From: Corinectria fuckeliana
Taxonomy: Eukaryota > Ascomycota > Sordariomycetes > Hypocreales > Nectriaceae
Length of the DNA stretch: 64,000 bases
Assembly (NCBI GenBank): GCA_019137255.1
Contig: WPDH01000170.1
Coordinates: forward strand, 186,001-250,000
Direction of reading: 5' to 3'
The translations under genes and the position numbers were made by a program. Below the pieces are notes generated by a model that made no database searches, had not been told where the DNA came from, and saw only the letters and a program-made list of their open reading frames with translations. Positions 47,045-59,637 of the stretch are shown piece by piece. Numbering within the stretch: the first letter of the stretch is position 1; every line of letters starts with the position of its first letter.

Positions 47045-48719
47045 GGCGATGGCGTCGTGAAGGATGAAGGGTGAAGGATGGAGAATGAAGGGAGACAGTT
47101 ACGGCGGAGGTGGAAGGGGTAGAAGCAATGCAAGGCACCAAGCAAGGGACGGAAACGGATCGAGAGAGAAAAAAAAGTGGTCACCGGGGAAAGCGGCAAG
47201 GTGAAGCTCGGTGAGTGAGTAAAAAGAAAATGGCGATAGAGTGACGTGAGCTTGGTGGTGGGAAAGATTGACGTAGAGGTGGGGTAAAGAACCGGGAGCT
47301 GAGGTTCGTATGTACGAGGTAGTTTTCTGTATGAGTTTCTGCCCCACCATCATCACGATCGCAATATTGACTTATGTAAGTAGGTATTGCCGTGCAGTAT
47401 CAAAAAGGTTTCCCGTCCGGCGCCAATGAACCAAGGCCAGTCTGTTCTTGGATTCCAAGGGTCCATCCGCCATGATGCCGATTACGCTGGCCCGGTCAAG
47501 CGCACGTGTATGGAAGGCGGTCAAGGGACTTGCTGGCCCTACTAGCTCAGGGCCACGGCTTGACTGGCCCGGCAAGCCCTCCGGCTAGTAGTAGTCTCTG
47601 GCCAACCAGCAGCTGTCTTCCACGGTCTCCGACTCTCCGTGAATGCCCCGACACCTTTTTATTTTTCATCTTCCCTTTCTTCTCCCTCTCGCTGTTTCGG
47701 CAGGAGCCTCATGTAGCGCGAGACGAAAGAGAGGGGGGCCACATCCAGGACACACCCGTGGGCAACATTGTTGGGCTGGCTGGAGTGGTAAACAATTAGG
47801 TACTAGTTACAACGCTTGCATCTGTGCCGCGGATGGCAAAGTTGGCTGGGGCGGGAGGCCGATGGCGCAATTCTCCTGCAAATTTCGGCGTCCGAAAGGC
47901 GTTTTTTTTCTGCCGATTACTTGCCGCCCGGCGATGGTGGAGTACCTGTCCTCGCCGCCGTCCTCCACCGTAATCCCGAGTACTGCTTTATCGAAGGCGG
48001 GCGCAGGAACAGCCGCCCGACTACCGGTCAAACAAGACAGGTTTTTCCCCCCCTGGGCCTGGGCGGGCTGGGGTGCGTTTCCTGCCTCCCCCTGCTCCGT
48101 CACTAACTAGGTGATGGACAAGCTCACGGCCGCCTAGATGGATGGTACAAGGCCCTGTAGTCCGTAGTCTGCACGGGGAATTCGATGTACCTTGACGAGC
48201 CCGGCCGTACATTGCTGGTCTTGCCGCGTCAATTCCCAGTCTAGCGAGTGTCAGCTTATACAATTGCGATACAACACTGAGAACTCAGAGTACAATACCA
48301 ATTCTGGTGTGGACTTTTTGACTCTTTTTCCCCCCCTGTGCTGTTGCGAGCTCCGCCCCCCACCACCCACCTCCCGCTTCCCGCCCTCTGTCTCTGATAA
48401 TCCTGCAACCTACGTATTCGTACATTTCCCCCTCCGCCTTTTCTACCCTTCACCTCCCCCGTCTTTCCTCCTTGCATCCTCCTTTCCTCTTTATTCCTCA
48501 GCTCTCAACCTTCCTCTCCCTCCTGTGGTACGTCTCCGAAGCTCTCAGCATCCCAATCGCTTGAGCGCCTTCCCTCTGCTGCTTGTCCCTCCGTCCATTG
48601 TGCTTATTCTAACCACCATCCTGCTCTCCAGTGACCCCCGTTTTGTCATCATCGAAAAGTCCTTTTCGCGTCGCTTCTTTTCCGCCACCTCGCTTCTCCC
48701 CTCCCCCTCAATTATCACA
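47045..48719. other. Divergent promoter region of GPN3 and SAM synthetase genes
   Basis: GPN3 leader on the left, SAM synthetase promoter on the right. From about 48290 the plus strand is strongly pyrimidine-rich, typical of highly expressed fungal genes. A minor upstream open frame overlaps the start region. No other gene is seen. Confidence 0.6.
48310..48719 (+). promoter_or_regulatory. CT-rich leader of the SAM synthetase gene
   Basis: Long C/T-dominated tract ending at TTATCACAATG, a good fungal start context. Such tracts mark core promoters and leaders of strongly expressed genes. The transcription start is not determined. Confidence 0.5.
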
Positions 48720-50096
48720 ATGTCTGCCACCAACGGTACCAACGGCACCAACGGCGTCCACGCCGACCCCTCCAGCTGGAAGCACTACAACGAGGGCACT
48801 TTCCTATTCACTGTATGTTTTCACCCCGCCAATCAACCCCGCCATGCTCAGTTATGATGAGAGCCGCGGGACTCACCACAGAAAACACCGTTGCTAACCG
48901 TCTTCCAGTCCGAGTCCGTCGGTGAGGGTCACCCCGACAAGATTGCCGATCAGGTTTCGGATGCCATCCTCGATGCCTGTCTCGCCGAGGACCCCCTCTC
49001 CAAGGTTGCTTGCGAGACTGCCACCAAGACCGGTATGATCATGGTCTTCGGCGAGATCACCACCAAGGCCAACCTCGACTACCAGAAGGTCGTCCGTAAC
49101 GCCATCAAGGACATCGGCTACGATGACTCCTCCAAGGGCTTCGACTACAAGACCTGCAACCTGCTCGTCGCCATTGAGCAGCAGTCTCCCGACATCGCTC
49201 AGGGTCTTCACTACGATGCTGCCCTCGAGCAGCTCGGCGCCGGTGACCAAGGCATCATGTTCGGCTATGCCACTGACGAGACCCCCGAGCTCTTCCCCCT
49301 AACCCTCCTCTTCGCCCACAAGCTCAACGCTGCCATGTCCGCTGCCCGCCGCGACGGCTCCCTCCCCTGGCTGCGACCCGACACCAAGACCCAGGTCACC
49401 ATTGAGTACCGCCACGACAACGGTGCCGTCGTCCCCCAGCGCGTCGACACCGTCGTCGTCTCCGCCCAGCACTCTCCCGACATCAGCACTGAGGAGCTGC
49501 GTAAGGAGATCAAGGAGAAGATCATCAAGAAGGTCATCCCCGAGAAGTACCTCGATGACAAGACCGTCTACCACGTTAGTGTCCTCCCGTCTGAACAAGA
49601 TGCAATTCCACAAAAGCTAATTCGTTAACTTTAGATCCAACCCTCTGGCCTGTTCATCATTGGTGGACCCCAGGGCGATGCCGGTCTGACTGGCCGCAAG
49701 ATCATCGTTGACACGTACGGTGGCTGGGGTGCTCACGGTGGTGGTGCCTTCTCCGGCAAGGATTTCTCCAAGGTCGATCGATCTGCCGCTTACGTCGGTC
49801 GCTGGATCGCCAAGTCCCTGGTCGCCGCCGGCCTGTGCCGACGTGCCCTCGTCCAGCTCTCGTACGCCATTGGTGTCGCCGAGCCTCTCTCCATCTACGT
49901 CGACTCGTACGGCACCTCTGAGCTGAACTCCGACCAGCTCGTCGAGATTATCCGCAACAACTTCGACCTCCGACCGGGTGTCATTGTCCGTGAGCTGAGC
50001 CTCGACCGCCCCATCTACCTCCAGACCGCCAAGAACGGCCACTTCGGCACCAACCAGAGCTTCACCTGGGAGCAGCCCAAGCAGCTCAAGTACTGA
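48720..50096 (+). CDS. S-adenosylmethionine synthetase
   Basis: Three exons, 48720-48812, 48909-49574 and 49635-50096, all phase 0, give 406 aa. The N-terminus has a short Thr/Asn/Gly repeat (NGTNGTNG), then the family begins at TFLFTSESVGEGHPDKIADQ. Further signatures are the ATP-site GAGDQGIMFGYATDE, the GGGAFSGKDFSKVDRSAAY loop, and catalytic-core segments PSGLFIIGGPQGDAGLTGRK and LSYAIGVAEPLSIYVD. It makes S-adenosylmethionine from methionine and ATP in the cytosol, as the methyl donor for the cell. Length is slightly above the yeast enzymes because of the N-terminal extension. Codons are strongly C-ending, as expected for high expression. Intron 1 falls between the leader residues and the conserved domain. 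Confidence 0.97.
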
Positions 50097-51911
50097 GTCA
50101 CCTCCATGACGGGTTTTGGAGGAAAGAGAGTATTCAACAGCTCTCTGCAACATTCAACCTAGATGTTTAATCAGTCTATTTCATCAGGCAAATTTAAGGC
50201 GGCGTACGGTTCTCAACGAAACCTTTTGTAACTCCCACCGGGAAGGGAGGGGCGGTTTCCGGCATCTGATTTTCATTTATTCCAAAGGTGGGAAAATTTT
50301 CATGATATACCAGGCACGGAGTGGGCGTCTTTCAACAGAGACAAATTAGGGCAAACGTGCATTTGCGAGGCGAAGCAAAAGAAAAGGGGGTCAAAGACTC
50401 GCAATTTTGACGATAACCCTCATGAAGGGGATTAAAGAGATACGAGACGCATTGCATGATCCTGGCGTTTACGGGGAAACAAAAGAATTTCAACATCTTT
50501 TCTTTCCTAGTTCTCTAGCCGAGCCAATGTAGTCAGCTGGGCAGAGGATGAGATCCGTCCGGGGGATTCCGGATTTGGAGAAGGAGATGAAGGGAACAAC
50601 TTGGAGCTGCCATGCTATAGATGGCTAGAAGCAAAGAAGCAAGCACCCGGATTTCGGGAAACAATGGATATTTTGTGTCTGTGACTGTAAAGTTCTGTGG
50701 GAATGCTGACCACCAAAGGTTGTTATGGTCTACAAAACTTTAAGCAATATCCGGGTAGACAAGTAGATGATGGGTGTGTCTGGTGTTACGAATATACAAG
50801 ACAATTCTATGCCGTTGATGCCGCTTCTGGAATTTGGTCAACTCGAGTGGTGCTGGTTAGGAACATGTGGTTGCTTTCAGCTGGCTAGTCTTACTAATTA
50901 CCTAGTGACGGCTAGGAGGTGGCGGACACGATAGGCCATGATCAGGCTCACTGCCGAAACGTTAGCCAGTCTCACGGAACATACCGTTCAGGTCAGTCGT
51001 CTTGAGCCGATAGGGGATATTCGCTTCCAAACACCAATGAAGAACGAACAGTCCAAGTCGACTAATAGCCGACAAAGAAAGCTTTGTTTAGAGGCCGTTG
51101 AACAACTGGGGAGCGGTACTCGGCCCACAACGCCGTGAGATGACGCACCTAGCACCCCAGTCCAAGCGGTGTCCGGAGGCCGAACTACGGGGCCGAACGG
51201 AGCGCGGTGTCGGCCAGGCGGACATAAGTGGCGAAGGTCCGCCGCCAGTGTCTCCGAGCGAGAAATCCTGCTTGGCCTGCCTACCTTGGCTTGCCTTGAG
51301 AGTTTTATTGAGCAGCTTATTGAGCGATTTTATTGCCCGGTTGAGAAACACTCAGTCACAAACACAGATCTGGGAAATAGGCATCGGATGCATGGCCTTG
51401 TAGTCTATCCAATGTCTGCTCCTGGGCCCGGCACCATGTCTCTATCCGATGACGGCAGTTGCTAGGTCTGTGCCTGGCCGTGATGATGTCGGGTCGACGG
51501 CTGGACGCCCAGCAACCTTCACGCAGGGATCATCGTCAAGGAGCTATTCAACCACAGACAGCTGAAACACCATCACATCGGACCACCGCGAGAAACGGCT
51601 GACGTGATGGTGTACGCGAGAGTTCACCACTGGCGTCGTATGGCGGGCATTGTCGCATGAATGAATGAATGAATAACTATCTGCCGAAACTGTCAAGGCC
51701 GGGAATGGAAAACTCAACGTCCTGATTGAGAAGACAGACGCGGATCGAGACACGAGTACATCACGTGGGACATGATATCTCGGAATCGCCGCGGCAGGCA
51801 AAGGTCGGTAAGAGTCAGGACACCTGCCAAGGGGAAAAAGCCCCAATACCAGTTGCTCCTATGTTTTTCAAAGGGCTGACGGGTTGCACAAGCCGTGTCA
51901 GGCTAGCTCCA

Positions 51912-51938
51912 TGGCGGCGGCGGCGGCGGCGGCGGCGG
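51912..51938. repeat. GGC trinucleotide repeat
   Basis: About eight to nine tandem GGC units in non-coding sequence. Confidence 0.8.
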
Positions 51939-53731
51939 CAAAGCTGGAGGGTTAGTCTGTGGTGGTGATCAGGTTTCAGCCGGGCCTTTCCTCATTCACC
52001 TTGGGGTAGTTTTCATCACCGCGTATCGAGTACATTGCGTTGTGCTGGACTGCAGCACACTCCCTCATCATGGAAGGCGTTTGTGGCCCGGTGACATGGT
52101 ACTGCTGACGGATCCCGGCCCCATTGTTCGGAAGTGCCATGATGAATCGAGTTGGTTGCCGCAGCGCACTGACTGGCTTTTGCTGTTGTCGCGGCGCGGT
52201 GCATCTATCTACCAAGTACCTACATCCACCCGACTGTGATTTCAAGTCCGAATGCCGAAAAGCGTGGACGAGTACGTGCAGTGTAATATACACCCCCTCG
52301 ACTCTTCCGTCTAAGCAGAAATGTGACAGTTGACAGGAAATTCCAACAACCGATGATCACGTCTCGTCTAAGCTAGGAAGCTGGCACACCCATTGTCAGC
52401 CACTTTGAGTTGCCCCCTCCCCCTCTCTACAGAAGCAAAAGATGTATGGGGAAAGCTCTCAGATACACCTCCCAAACTCAGACTCCATTTGGGGAGTGGC
52501 TCCCAATAGTCGCGCTTCCTAGATCGGGCTCGTCTGGGCACTTTTTGAGAGTGTATCCGAGGGTTTGGTCTGGCTCCTCGGTCCGCTCTAGAACCGCCGC
52601 GGCCGCCGCGCCCATCCCTCATTGAGCTCGCGCAGTGGAACTAAATGGAGATCAGTAGGCCATGTGCAATTCAGGATGGGATAGTAGAAAGCAAAAAGAA
52701 GAGGGGAACATGAATAGGAATAGAGAAGATCGAGCCGGTGGAAGGGGAGGAAGAGACAAGCCCCCACATGCCAGTCGTCGGTTTAGGTTCTTTTTCCTCG
52801 TATGCTCGTGCCTAGTCTTGAATGTTTGCTGCAAGATTTAGGAGGTGTGATTGTGTGACTGTGTGATTGAGCCAACATCTCGGAAGCGGGCATCCTAGTT
52901 GATGCCTCTCCGACATCGTCCATCGGAAACGTTTCAATATTTGCCGAAGCATCTGTCGGTGAGAGATGAGCCAACACGGCTGATGAAGAAAAGACGCACA
53001 GAGGAAGACCGTTCATAGTTCTGTAGCCAAAACACAATGTCGGGTGTGGGAGGGGCGTGGGGTCGTAAGGTTGGGGGAGTGTGGAGGTGGAGATAGAGTT
53101 GTTTGTGCCAAGAATGGAGCAAACGACAAGGGGCGGCGGTTCTCCATCCAGGCTACCACCTGCCACTCGACCCTCCAACAGTGCCGACACAAACATGAAC
53201 TGTATTCGTATTGTTGAATGGAAGGGCTTTACGATAATCGTACGAGGGCCTGGCTCCGTGGTGGGAGAACCCCCCTTGTTTGATGGACTTTCCGCCTCGG
53301 CACCGTTTCCCCGGCCCTCACTTGTTCTTTCTTTTGCCCCGTCAAGTGAGCCATCTTGATAGCAATCTGCTGCAAGGAGTTGGGCGATTACCTCTTCCGT
53401 CAGCCGTCTGACCGCCGTCTGTCAGATTCCCGAGGAGCAGGGGCCTAGCTTGGAAACTTGGCGTGTTCCCAACAGACTGGGAGAAGCAAAAGGGTCATCC
53501 CGGGACGCCATTGACGGGGCGCAAGCGTAGACGCCGAAAGGGTCGGAGCGGGAGGGAGGGAGGGAGAGAGGAAAGCTGGAGGCTGCCCCGAGCGGTATTG
53601 GTTTGCCAGGTCGGTGCGTCCGGGAGACTGCGCTTTGGTCTCGCGACGCGAAGCACGAAGGGGTTTGACGCCTCGCGTCAAAGCGCTGCGTCGGTCGGTC
53701 GAGACAACGCAGGGTGGAGGGAGCGTTGAGG

Positions 53732-53755
53732 CAGTCAGTCAGTCAGTCAGCCAGC
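53732..53755. repeat. CAGT/CAGC tandem repeat
   Basis: Four CAGT units followed by CAGC units in the gene-poor stretch. Confidence 0.75.
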
Positions 53756-55876
53756 CAGCGCCAACTCTGAGTGTGCCGATAGCCCGACAGCGGATGGAGA
53801 TTGGACGCAGTGACTTGACGGGAGCGACGAGATGACGAGGTGATTAGATGACGAAAGGCGGGGCCTGGATCTAGAGTTGAATCGAATCATGCCATGGCCG
53901 CATTATTGAGCTCATTCAAGCGGATGAGGACAGGACAATAGACACGGGAGAGAGCGATTTCGTGTTGCGTGCAAGCGGGAGTGTTGGTGTATGTACGAGG
54001 TATTGTCGTAGGTGGGGCCTGGACGCCGAACGTGCCGTGGCAGCGGGTCCGGGGGCGCGGGCACTAAACCCAAAGTGCACGTCAATAGGCGGCCCACCAG
54101 CCGGCCGAGTTCGGGGGCGGCGCCTTAAGTCGACAACAATAGGAAGGGCTTTTGCAGGACAATAGGAAGCATGGCGTCAGCCTCAACCCCACCCGCCCGC
54201 ACTTGCACCGTTTCGGGCCACACCTCTGGACAGATACCTAGATATACATGCCTACCTTTTTCTACCTACTCGTGCCTAATTACCTGGCATGTCTTGCCGT
54301 GCCTTGCTTGCGTCACCGACATGCCGCCGGCCGGGGAGCGGGAGCAAAGGACAATAGGATCCCCCGGAGGTCAACAGCCGGCGAGCGTTGCTCTGACTGG
54401 GCAGAGGAGGGCTTGCGAGCGGGCCTGGAAGGCGTGTCTCATGTCGATGTGATGTGATTGATGTGATTGATGTGTGCTTTTCTTCTTTTGCGTTTTTGCT
54501 TCGTTCCGTTTCTTGTCTCACACGACGCTCTGAATAGGACCCCCCAGAGTTTTGCATTGAGGTGGGCAGTGCCTCGCCAGGGATGCACCATCTGGACGAT
54601 GTCACATCTCAGATCTAGGTCACAAAACCTGTATGTTACATTAGGGGCTACGTGCCATACACACCTTGGGGGGGGTTTCTTTTTTTTTCTTGACGCTTTG
54701 GCCTTCCTTGGAGGGTTCTGACCTCGACGAGCAAAAGCCAAGGCCAGGTTTCGTTTCTTTAGCTCCCGGCCTCGTTTGCTCGCGAGCACAGATTGGACGA
54801 CACCCAACGCTTTCCCGAAGAGCCAGCCCGTGTTTGTTCGCCCACAATCCGTCAGCGAGCCAGTCCCCCCCCCCAGTTCCAATTGCAGTCATGGCTGGGC
54901 ATCCACGTCTTAAGAGGGGAGAAGCGCTGCATGAATAGGCAGGCAGCCATCACAGGAGGACTAGTAGGGGGGCGTGTGTCGACGTCTGACTTCTTCCCCC
55001 ACCTGGCCGTGCTAATTTGCTTGTAGATACCTAACTGGTTGGAATGGTGCTGACGACTCAAGTGAAGCGGTTGGGGTTCTCAATGGCAGCAACTGGTTAG
55101 GTTTGTTTGGCGAACCCCCCCTCCCCATTGAGACCAGTCATAGCGTCCCATCCTGCATTCGTCGGAAATGATGGCTGTGACTTGGGCCCTCCCCGGGAGG
55201 AACATGCATATCATGGCGTTTGCTTGCAGATTCATAGTTACGCGACAATAGCAATAGCCAACGCTTATGCACATCTCACCCAAACACTAAGTGATTTGTC
55301 AATTTCCTATCTTGTAGATCCATAGGACAACTGTAATCTACTTCGTACAACTAACGGATATGGCATCGGCAATCTGCTGGCGTAGCATACATTCACTCTC
55401 CTTCTCCACATACCCCCCCTCCCCTTCTGTCTTTTCGACTCTATTTACCTCTCGACGCTACTACCCAACTCTCTTCCGCCTCATCCCTTAGTCTCCTCTG
55501 TTACATCCACTCTTCCTCCTTTTCAACTCCCAGTCGACAGGTCTCGGGTGGCGTACTACTTCTTGGCTACCTATCCGCCTGTCCCTTGCCCCATTGTATC
55601 AGCGACACCACAGCTTTTCGTCCTGCACACCAGCCGTGGTTGACTCGTAGGATATCTTTATATATATCCTCGTCTGTCCTCCCTCTTTCCAGCTGCTCAT
55701 CATCTGCTCTCACCGACAGTTTGCTGACCTACACTGGCACTTGTTAAAGAACCTGACTTTCCCCTCACATCATAGTCCTTCGAGATATCACTCCTCATCC
55801 CACACATCCTCCTCCCATCACCAACATCACCACACATTCCTCCTCTCCAAGGAAAGAATAAGAACCATCACCCAAC

Positions 55877-56566
55877 ATGCCTCGTCGCAACATGGATCCC
55901 AAGTCCCGTTCCGCCTTCTTCAAGGAACTCAACGCTCGAAATGTGGCCTCACCACCTCCGGCCTACACCCCCCGGAGAGTCCCAAACCTGACTGCCTTCA
56001 CAGCCCGTGCCCTCCAGGCACGTCAACTCTCCAGCCTTGCTCAGGTGTTCCAGCAGAGCTCAAACGTCGATGCCACCGCGCTCGACTCGGCAGATGATGA
56101 GGTGGTTGACTCGGAGCTCTCGCCCATCAGCTTGCGCATCAACACGTCCATCACCATCGCCCAGAGCAACAACGTCATCTGCCTCCCGGCCACCCCCTCG
56201 GAGCACGCCAACGCCATCGCGGAGGCCGTGGTCAAGGCCATCCACCAGGGCAGCACCGGCCAGTGCGGCATCCCCATGATCGACGAGAACGGGGCTCCGC
56301 GGCCGCTGCGCATCGAGGTAGATGCCGGACTGGTCGTCGAGGGCTCCGGAAACATTGTGGGCAGCCGCGAGCTCATCGACGAGGCGCTTCAGCAGCGCGA
56401 TGACAGCAGCAGCATCGACGACAGCAACAGCAACGACACCGACAACGACAACGACAACGGCGGTAGCCCTGGGCGTCGACCTCACGATGAAGACGAGGAT
56501 CTGGTTCTAGACCTGGATCTGAATGACCAGGAGAGCCCCTCCAAGCGTCGACGTGCAAGCGAGTAA
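55877..56566 (+). CDS. Small acidic, probably nuclear, protein of unknown function
   Basis: Single exon, 229 aa, starting at ATG 55877 (CCAACATGC context) after a long pyrimidine-rich leader. The N-terminus (MPRRNMDPKSRSAFFKELNA) is basic. The central part looks folded: ISLRINTSITIAQSNNVICL, then PATPSEHANAIAEAVVKAIH and IEVDAGLVVEGSGNIVG. The last 60 residues are Asp/Asn/Ser-rich and end with PSKRRRASE, a likely nuclear localisation signal. I do not recognise a named family. The unusually large upstream non-coding region suggests complex regulation, as seen for fungal developmental genes, but that is inference. Confidence 0.82.
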   Translation: MPRRNMDPKSRSAFFKELNARNVASPPPAYTPRRVPNLTAFTARALQARQLSSLAQVFQQSSNVDATALDSADDEVVDSELSPISLRINTSITIAQSNNVICLPATPSEHANAIAEAVVKAIHQGSTGQCGIPMIDENGAPRPLRIEVDAGLVVEGSGNIVGSRELIDEALQQRDDSSSIDDSNSNDTDNDNDNGGSPGRRPHDEDEDLVLDLDLNDQESPSKRRRASE

Positions 56567-57761
56567 TGGGATGTACCCTTCATGTTTGACACCTAGTCAT
56601 CATGATGAGGATGCTTTCTTTGGCAGACTCAGCTCCACGGCCTTTCCAAAGGCGAAGTAGTTTGCTACTTACCACCTACTCACATACATCGCCCCGAGTC
56701 TTTCATTCTTCATTCATGGTCGATCTAATAATATTTTCTTGGGGCTGAGATTGGGAACGAAGGTTTTGCATTCGCTCTCACCACCTTCTTTGAATGGCTT
56801 TTGTTTATTCCGAAAGTTGAAAGCTGGGCGGGTGCTCTATTTAGGTTGGTTCCTGCCGACATAGAACAGAAGGAACACGGGATGTTGGGTTTTTGGTCCG
56901 GGCAAGAAAAGAATGGACTGGATAGGAACAAGGAAGGGCCGGAGGGGCAGTGACGAACTGATGAAAATTAACTGGCTTCCATTCTTTTGCCTTAACTTTT
57001 TCTTACACTTACACGCAAACATTTGGACATTTCACCTCCCTTCGTCTCTGTGACCTCTCTCTTTCTGCCTCTTCTCTCTGTGACATTTATCTTCTGTCCC
57101 TGGATTTCTTGCTCTATGCCTTCCCTCGTGTCCTCACTAAAACGCCACTGACGGCTCTATCCTTTCGCACGCGCCCTTCTACCGATGGAATGGTAAACTT
57201 CGAATGTCCCCCCTCTCAGCGTTATGGATTCGCCTTTCGCACCAATTGGCCAAGCCTACTCGGTCGTCAGGCCGGTGCCAAACTCACGGAATCGTCAATT
57301 ACACCCGCGGTGACCCGAAAAAATAAACACCCCGACTTGCGGACTACTCAGGCCTCTCGTGGCGGGGAGCTTCAGCTGTCCTGCCCCCCGCCACCATGAT
57401 TGTCCCCCTGTCGACCTGATCCTGACCCCGCGCAACAAGGGTCCAAGGATGCGAGGTAGGGGCCTCGATTCGGGTCCTCAGCAGCTCCACCACAAACGCC
57501 CACCGCAAGTCAACCAACCCTTGCTTTTTACCTTCGCTCCGGTCCATTCTAAAGCCCTCCCCTCCTCCCTCTCGGCCTTGGCTCTCTGCTTCTCTTCTCG
57601 CTCGTTAAAAACGCCTCTAGCTTAGGCTCAAGCTTTTCATCGCCATACTTCGTACTCCCGCTCCATTGCTCCCTCCGTTGGCAAACACCACACGCCCCAA
57701 CCTCTAGCCGATCCTCTAGCCGCTCCCCCCTAGCTAGGCATTGACCATCACTACCGCTACC
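56567..57761. other. Intergenic, 3' flank and promoter
   Basis: 3' flank of the acidic protein gene and promoter with pyrimidine-rich leader (about 57520-57761) of the PI-PLC gene. No gene seen. Confidence 0.55.
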
Positions 57762-59177
57762 ATGGCCAGTCTCACCATCCGCAACCTTACCATCAACCCC
57801 ATAGAGCTTGTCTCGGTCGAACGCTTTGAAGGCGAACGTGTTAGAACCGAAAACGTTGTCTCTAGCTTAACCGGGTCCATCTCCGGCTTCATCAATGCCA
57901 CCAACTTCAAAACCCATGAGACCCGAGCCCAGGGCAAGGCTCTCCACAAGGAAAAAGCCAACGTCCGCATCGACCCCTTCAAGACCAAGGAGACTGAGCA
58001 TCGCGCCGCCGACAAAAACAAGGAGGTGATCCGCCTCACCTTCAAGGCTGCCGACCACCACTACGAGGTCGACGTCCCCAGTCCCTCACGCAAGTCGGCC
58101 GTCATGAAGAAGCTCGACGGCGGCTCTCACGAATTCACTGCCGTCTACACCCAGAACGGCGCCTTCCTCGCCGTCTTCTCCTCCGCCCAGCTCCACGCTT
58201 GGATGAAGGAGCTCCACGACGATTGGCCTCTCCCCGTCCTTTCCATCCCTGGCACCCACAACGCCGCGACCCATCACAAGGCCCTCCCTTCCGTTCGTTG
58301 CCAGTCCGCGACCGTGACGGAACAGCTCAACAATGGCGTCCGCTTCCTTGATGTCCGCGTTTCGGCCAACCCCGACAACGACGATCTCACCATTGTCCAC
58401 GGCGCTTTCCCCATCTCCCTCACTGGGAACAAGTACTTGAAGGACTTCCTCGAAGACGTCTACGCGTTCCTTGACGCGAATCCCAGCGAGGTCATTCTCC
58501 TGAGTCTCAAGCGCGAGGGCACAGGTAAGGGTACCGACCAGCAAATGGGCAAGTATCTCAAGAACAGCTACGTCGACAAGAAGCGCAGCCGCTGGTGGAC
58601 AGAGCCCAAGGTTCCCAGCCTCGGCGCCGCCCGTGGCAAGATCGTCATCATCCGACGCTTCGCCCTCGCCGATGATATGAAGAAGGCCTGTTGGGACGGC
58701 CGCGGCTGGGGCATCGATGCTTCACAGTGGCCGGACAATTGCGAGGACGGCACGACCGGTGGTGGTCACATTCGCGTCCAGGACTTTTACGAAGTCACCG
58801 AAACCCAGAACCTTGAGAAGAAGACTGATTTTGCTCGCCGCCAGCTTGAGCGCGCCGCCGAGCAGATCTTCCATATTCCCGGCATGGAGGGTCACAAGCC
58901 TGACGCCAAAACACCCCCCTTCTTCGTGAACTTCCTCAGCGCCAACTACTTCTTCAATGCCAACTGCTGGCCAGAGCGCGTTGCCGCAAAGATCAACCCT
59001 TCGATGGTCGAATACCTGTGCATCCGCCACGGAGACGAGGGCAAAGGGCCCAAGAAGCTCAAGGTGGGTGCTGGCGGCACCGGCATCCTTGTGACCGACT
59101 GGGTAGGCGCCCACGACGACTGGGACCTCATCCGATGCGTCGTCGGGATGAACGCCAGACTCCAACATAAGAAATGA
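57762..59177 (+). CDS. PI-PLC X-domain protein (bacterial-type)
   Basis: Single exon, 471 aa; ATG 57762 was chosen (MASLTIRNLTINPIE) because the upstream part of the frame lacks an ATG. Residues about 1-140 form an N-terminal domain without a signal peptide. The X domain follows: PVLSIPGTHNAATHHK with the first catalytic His, LNNGVRFLDVRVS, LTIVHGAFPISL with the second His, and EVILLSLKREGTGKG. This is the pattern of calcium-independent phosphatidylinositol phosphodiesterases, which cleave PI to diacylglycerol and cyclic inositol phosphate. No Y domain, PH domain or C2 domain is visible, so it differs from eukaryotic signalling PLC. Lack of a leader suggests a cytosolic protein; the real substrate is not shown by the sequence. 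Confidence 0.9.
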   Translation: MASLTIRNLTINPIELVSVERFEGERVRTENVVSSLTGSISGFINATNFKTHETRAQGKALHKEKANVRIDPFKTKETEHRAADKNKEVIRLTFKAADHHYEVDVPSPSRKSAVMKKLDGGSHEFTAVYTQNGAFLAVFSSAQLHAWMKELHDDWPLPVLSIPGTHNAATHHKALPSVRCQSATVTEQLNNGVRFLDVRVSANPDNDDLTIVHGAFPISLTGNKYLKDFLEDVYAFLDANPSEVILLSLKREGTGKGTDQQMGKYLKNSYVDKKRSRWWTEPKVPSLGAARGKIVIIRRFALADDMKKACWDGRGWGIDASQWPDNCEDGTTGGGHIRVQDFYEVTETQNLEKKTDFARRQLERAAEQIFHIPGMEGHKPDAKTPPFFVNFLSANYFFNANCWPERVAAKINPSMVEYLCIRHGDEGKGPKKLKVGAGGTGILVTDWVGAHDDWDLIRCVVGMNARLQHKK

Positions 59178-59637
59178 GAGCGCGCGGCATTTCGAATTGG
59201 ATATGGGATTTGGGCAGGAACACCATGTGTTGGAATACCGTACTTGTTTTAACATGGGTGGGATTTCTGTCACGACGAACAAATGATGCAGATAGACCAC
59301 AGAAATACGGTCACATAAACGCCAAAAATATAGATGGCTTAAGAATATTACCACATTATTCAATAGCCGCTTAAGCTCATAGACTTTAGGCACCAGATAA
59401 TACAGTAGACACACACAGAGGTGCCATACCTAATGAAGAAAGTCTAAACTCTCTGGGCTGGTTTCCATGATTTCTAACGTTTTGAAGTCCAAAAACACGG
59501 CCAGAGCTGTATAAGGCGGAGGAACACTTGGTCCTAGAATACAAGGCGGTTCGATCCCTTAAGCTAGAAAAGGTCGGTCTTACAACCTGGTCTATTGAAT
59601 TCTTACACCAGCACATATTGTGGGATGCTCATCGGAG
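59178..59637. other. Intergenic, AT-rich 3' flank
   Basis: 3' flank of the PI-PLC gene. Only short open frames without motifs. Confidence 0.55.

Larger units (their letters stand above)
50097..55876. other. Gene-poor stretch, 5.8 kb
   Basis: No protein gene could be supported. It contains the SAM synthetase 3' flank; a GGC trinucleotide run (about 51912-51938); a purine-rich GGGA run (about 53547-53566); CAGT repeats (about 53732-53755); and a pyrimidine-rich leader from about 55395 leading into the gene at 55877. Open frames are all under about 150 codons, overlap on both strands and show no motifs. Confidence 0.5.

Noticed and set aside
59521..59580. GGTTCGATCCC resembling a tRNA T-arm
   Set aside because: The flanks do not pair as T-stem, anticodon stem or acceptor stem.
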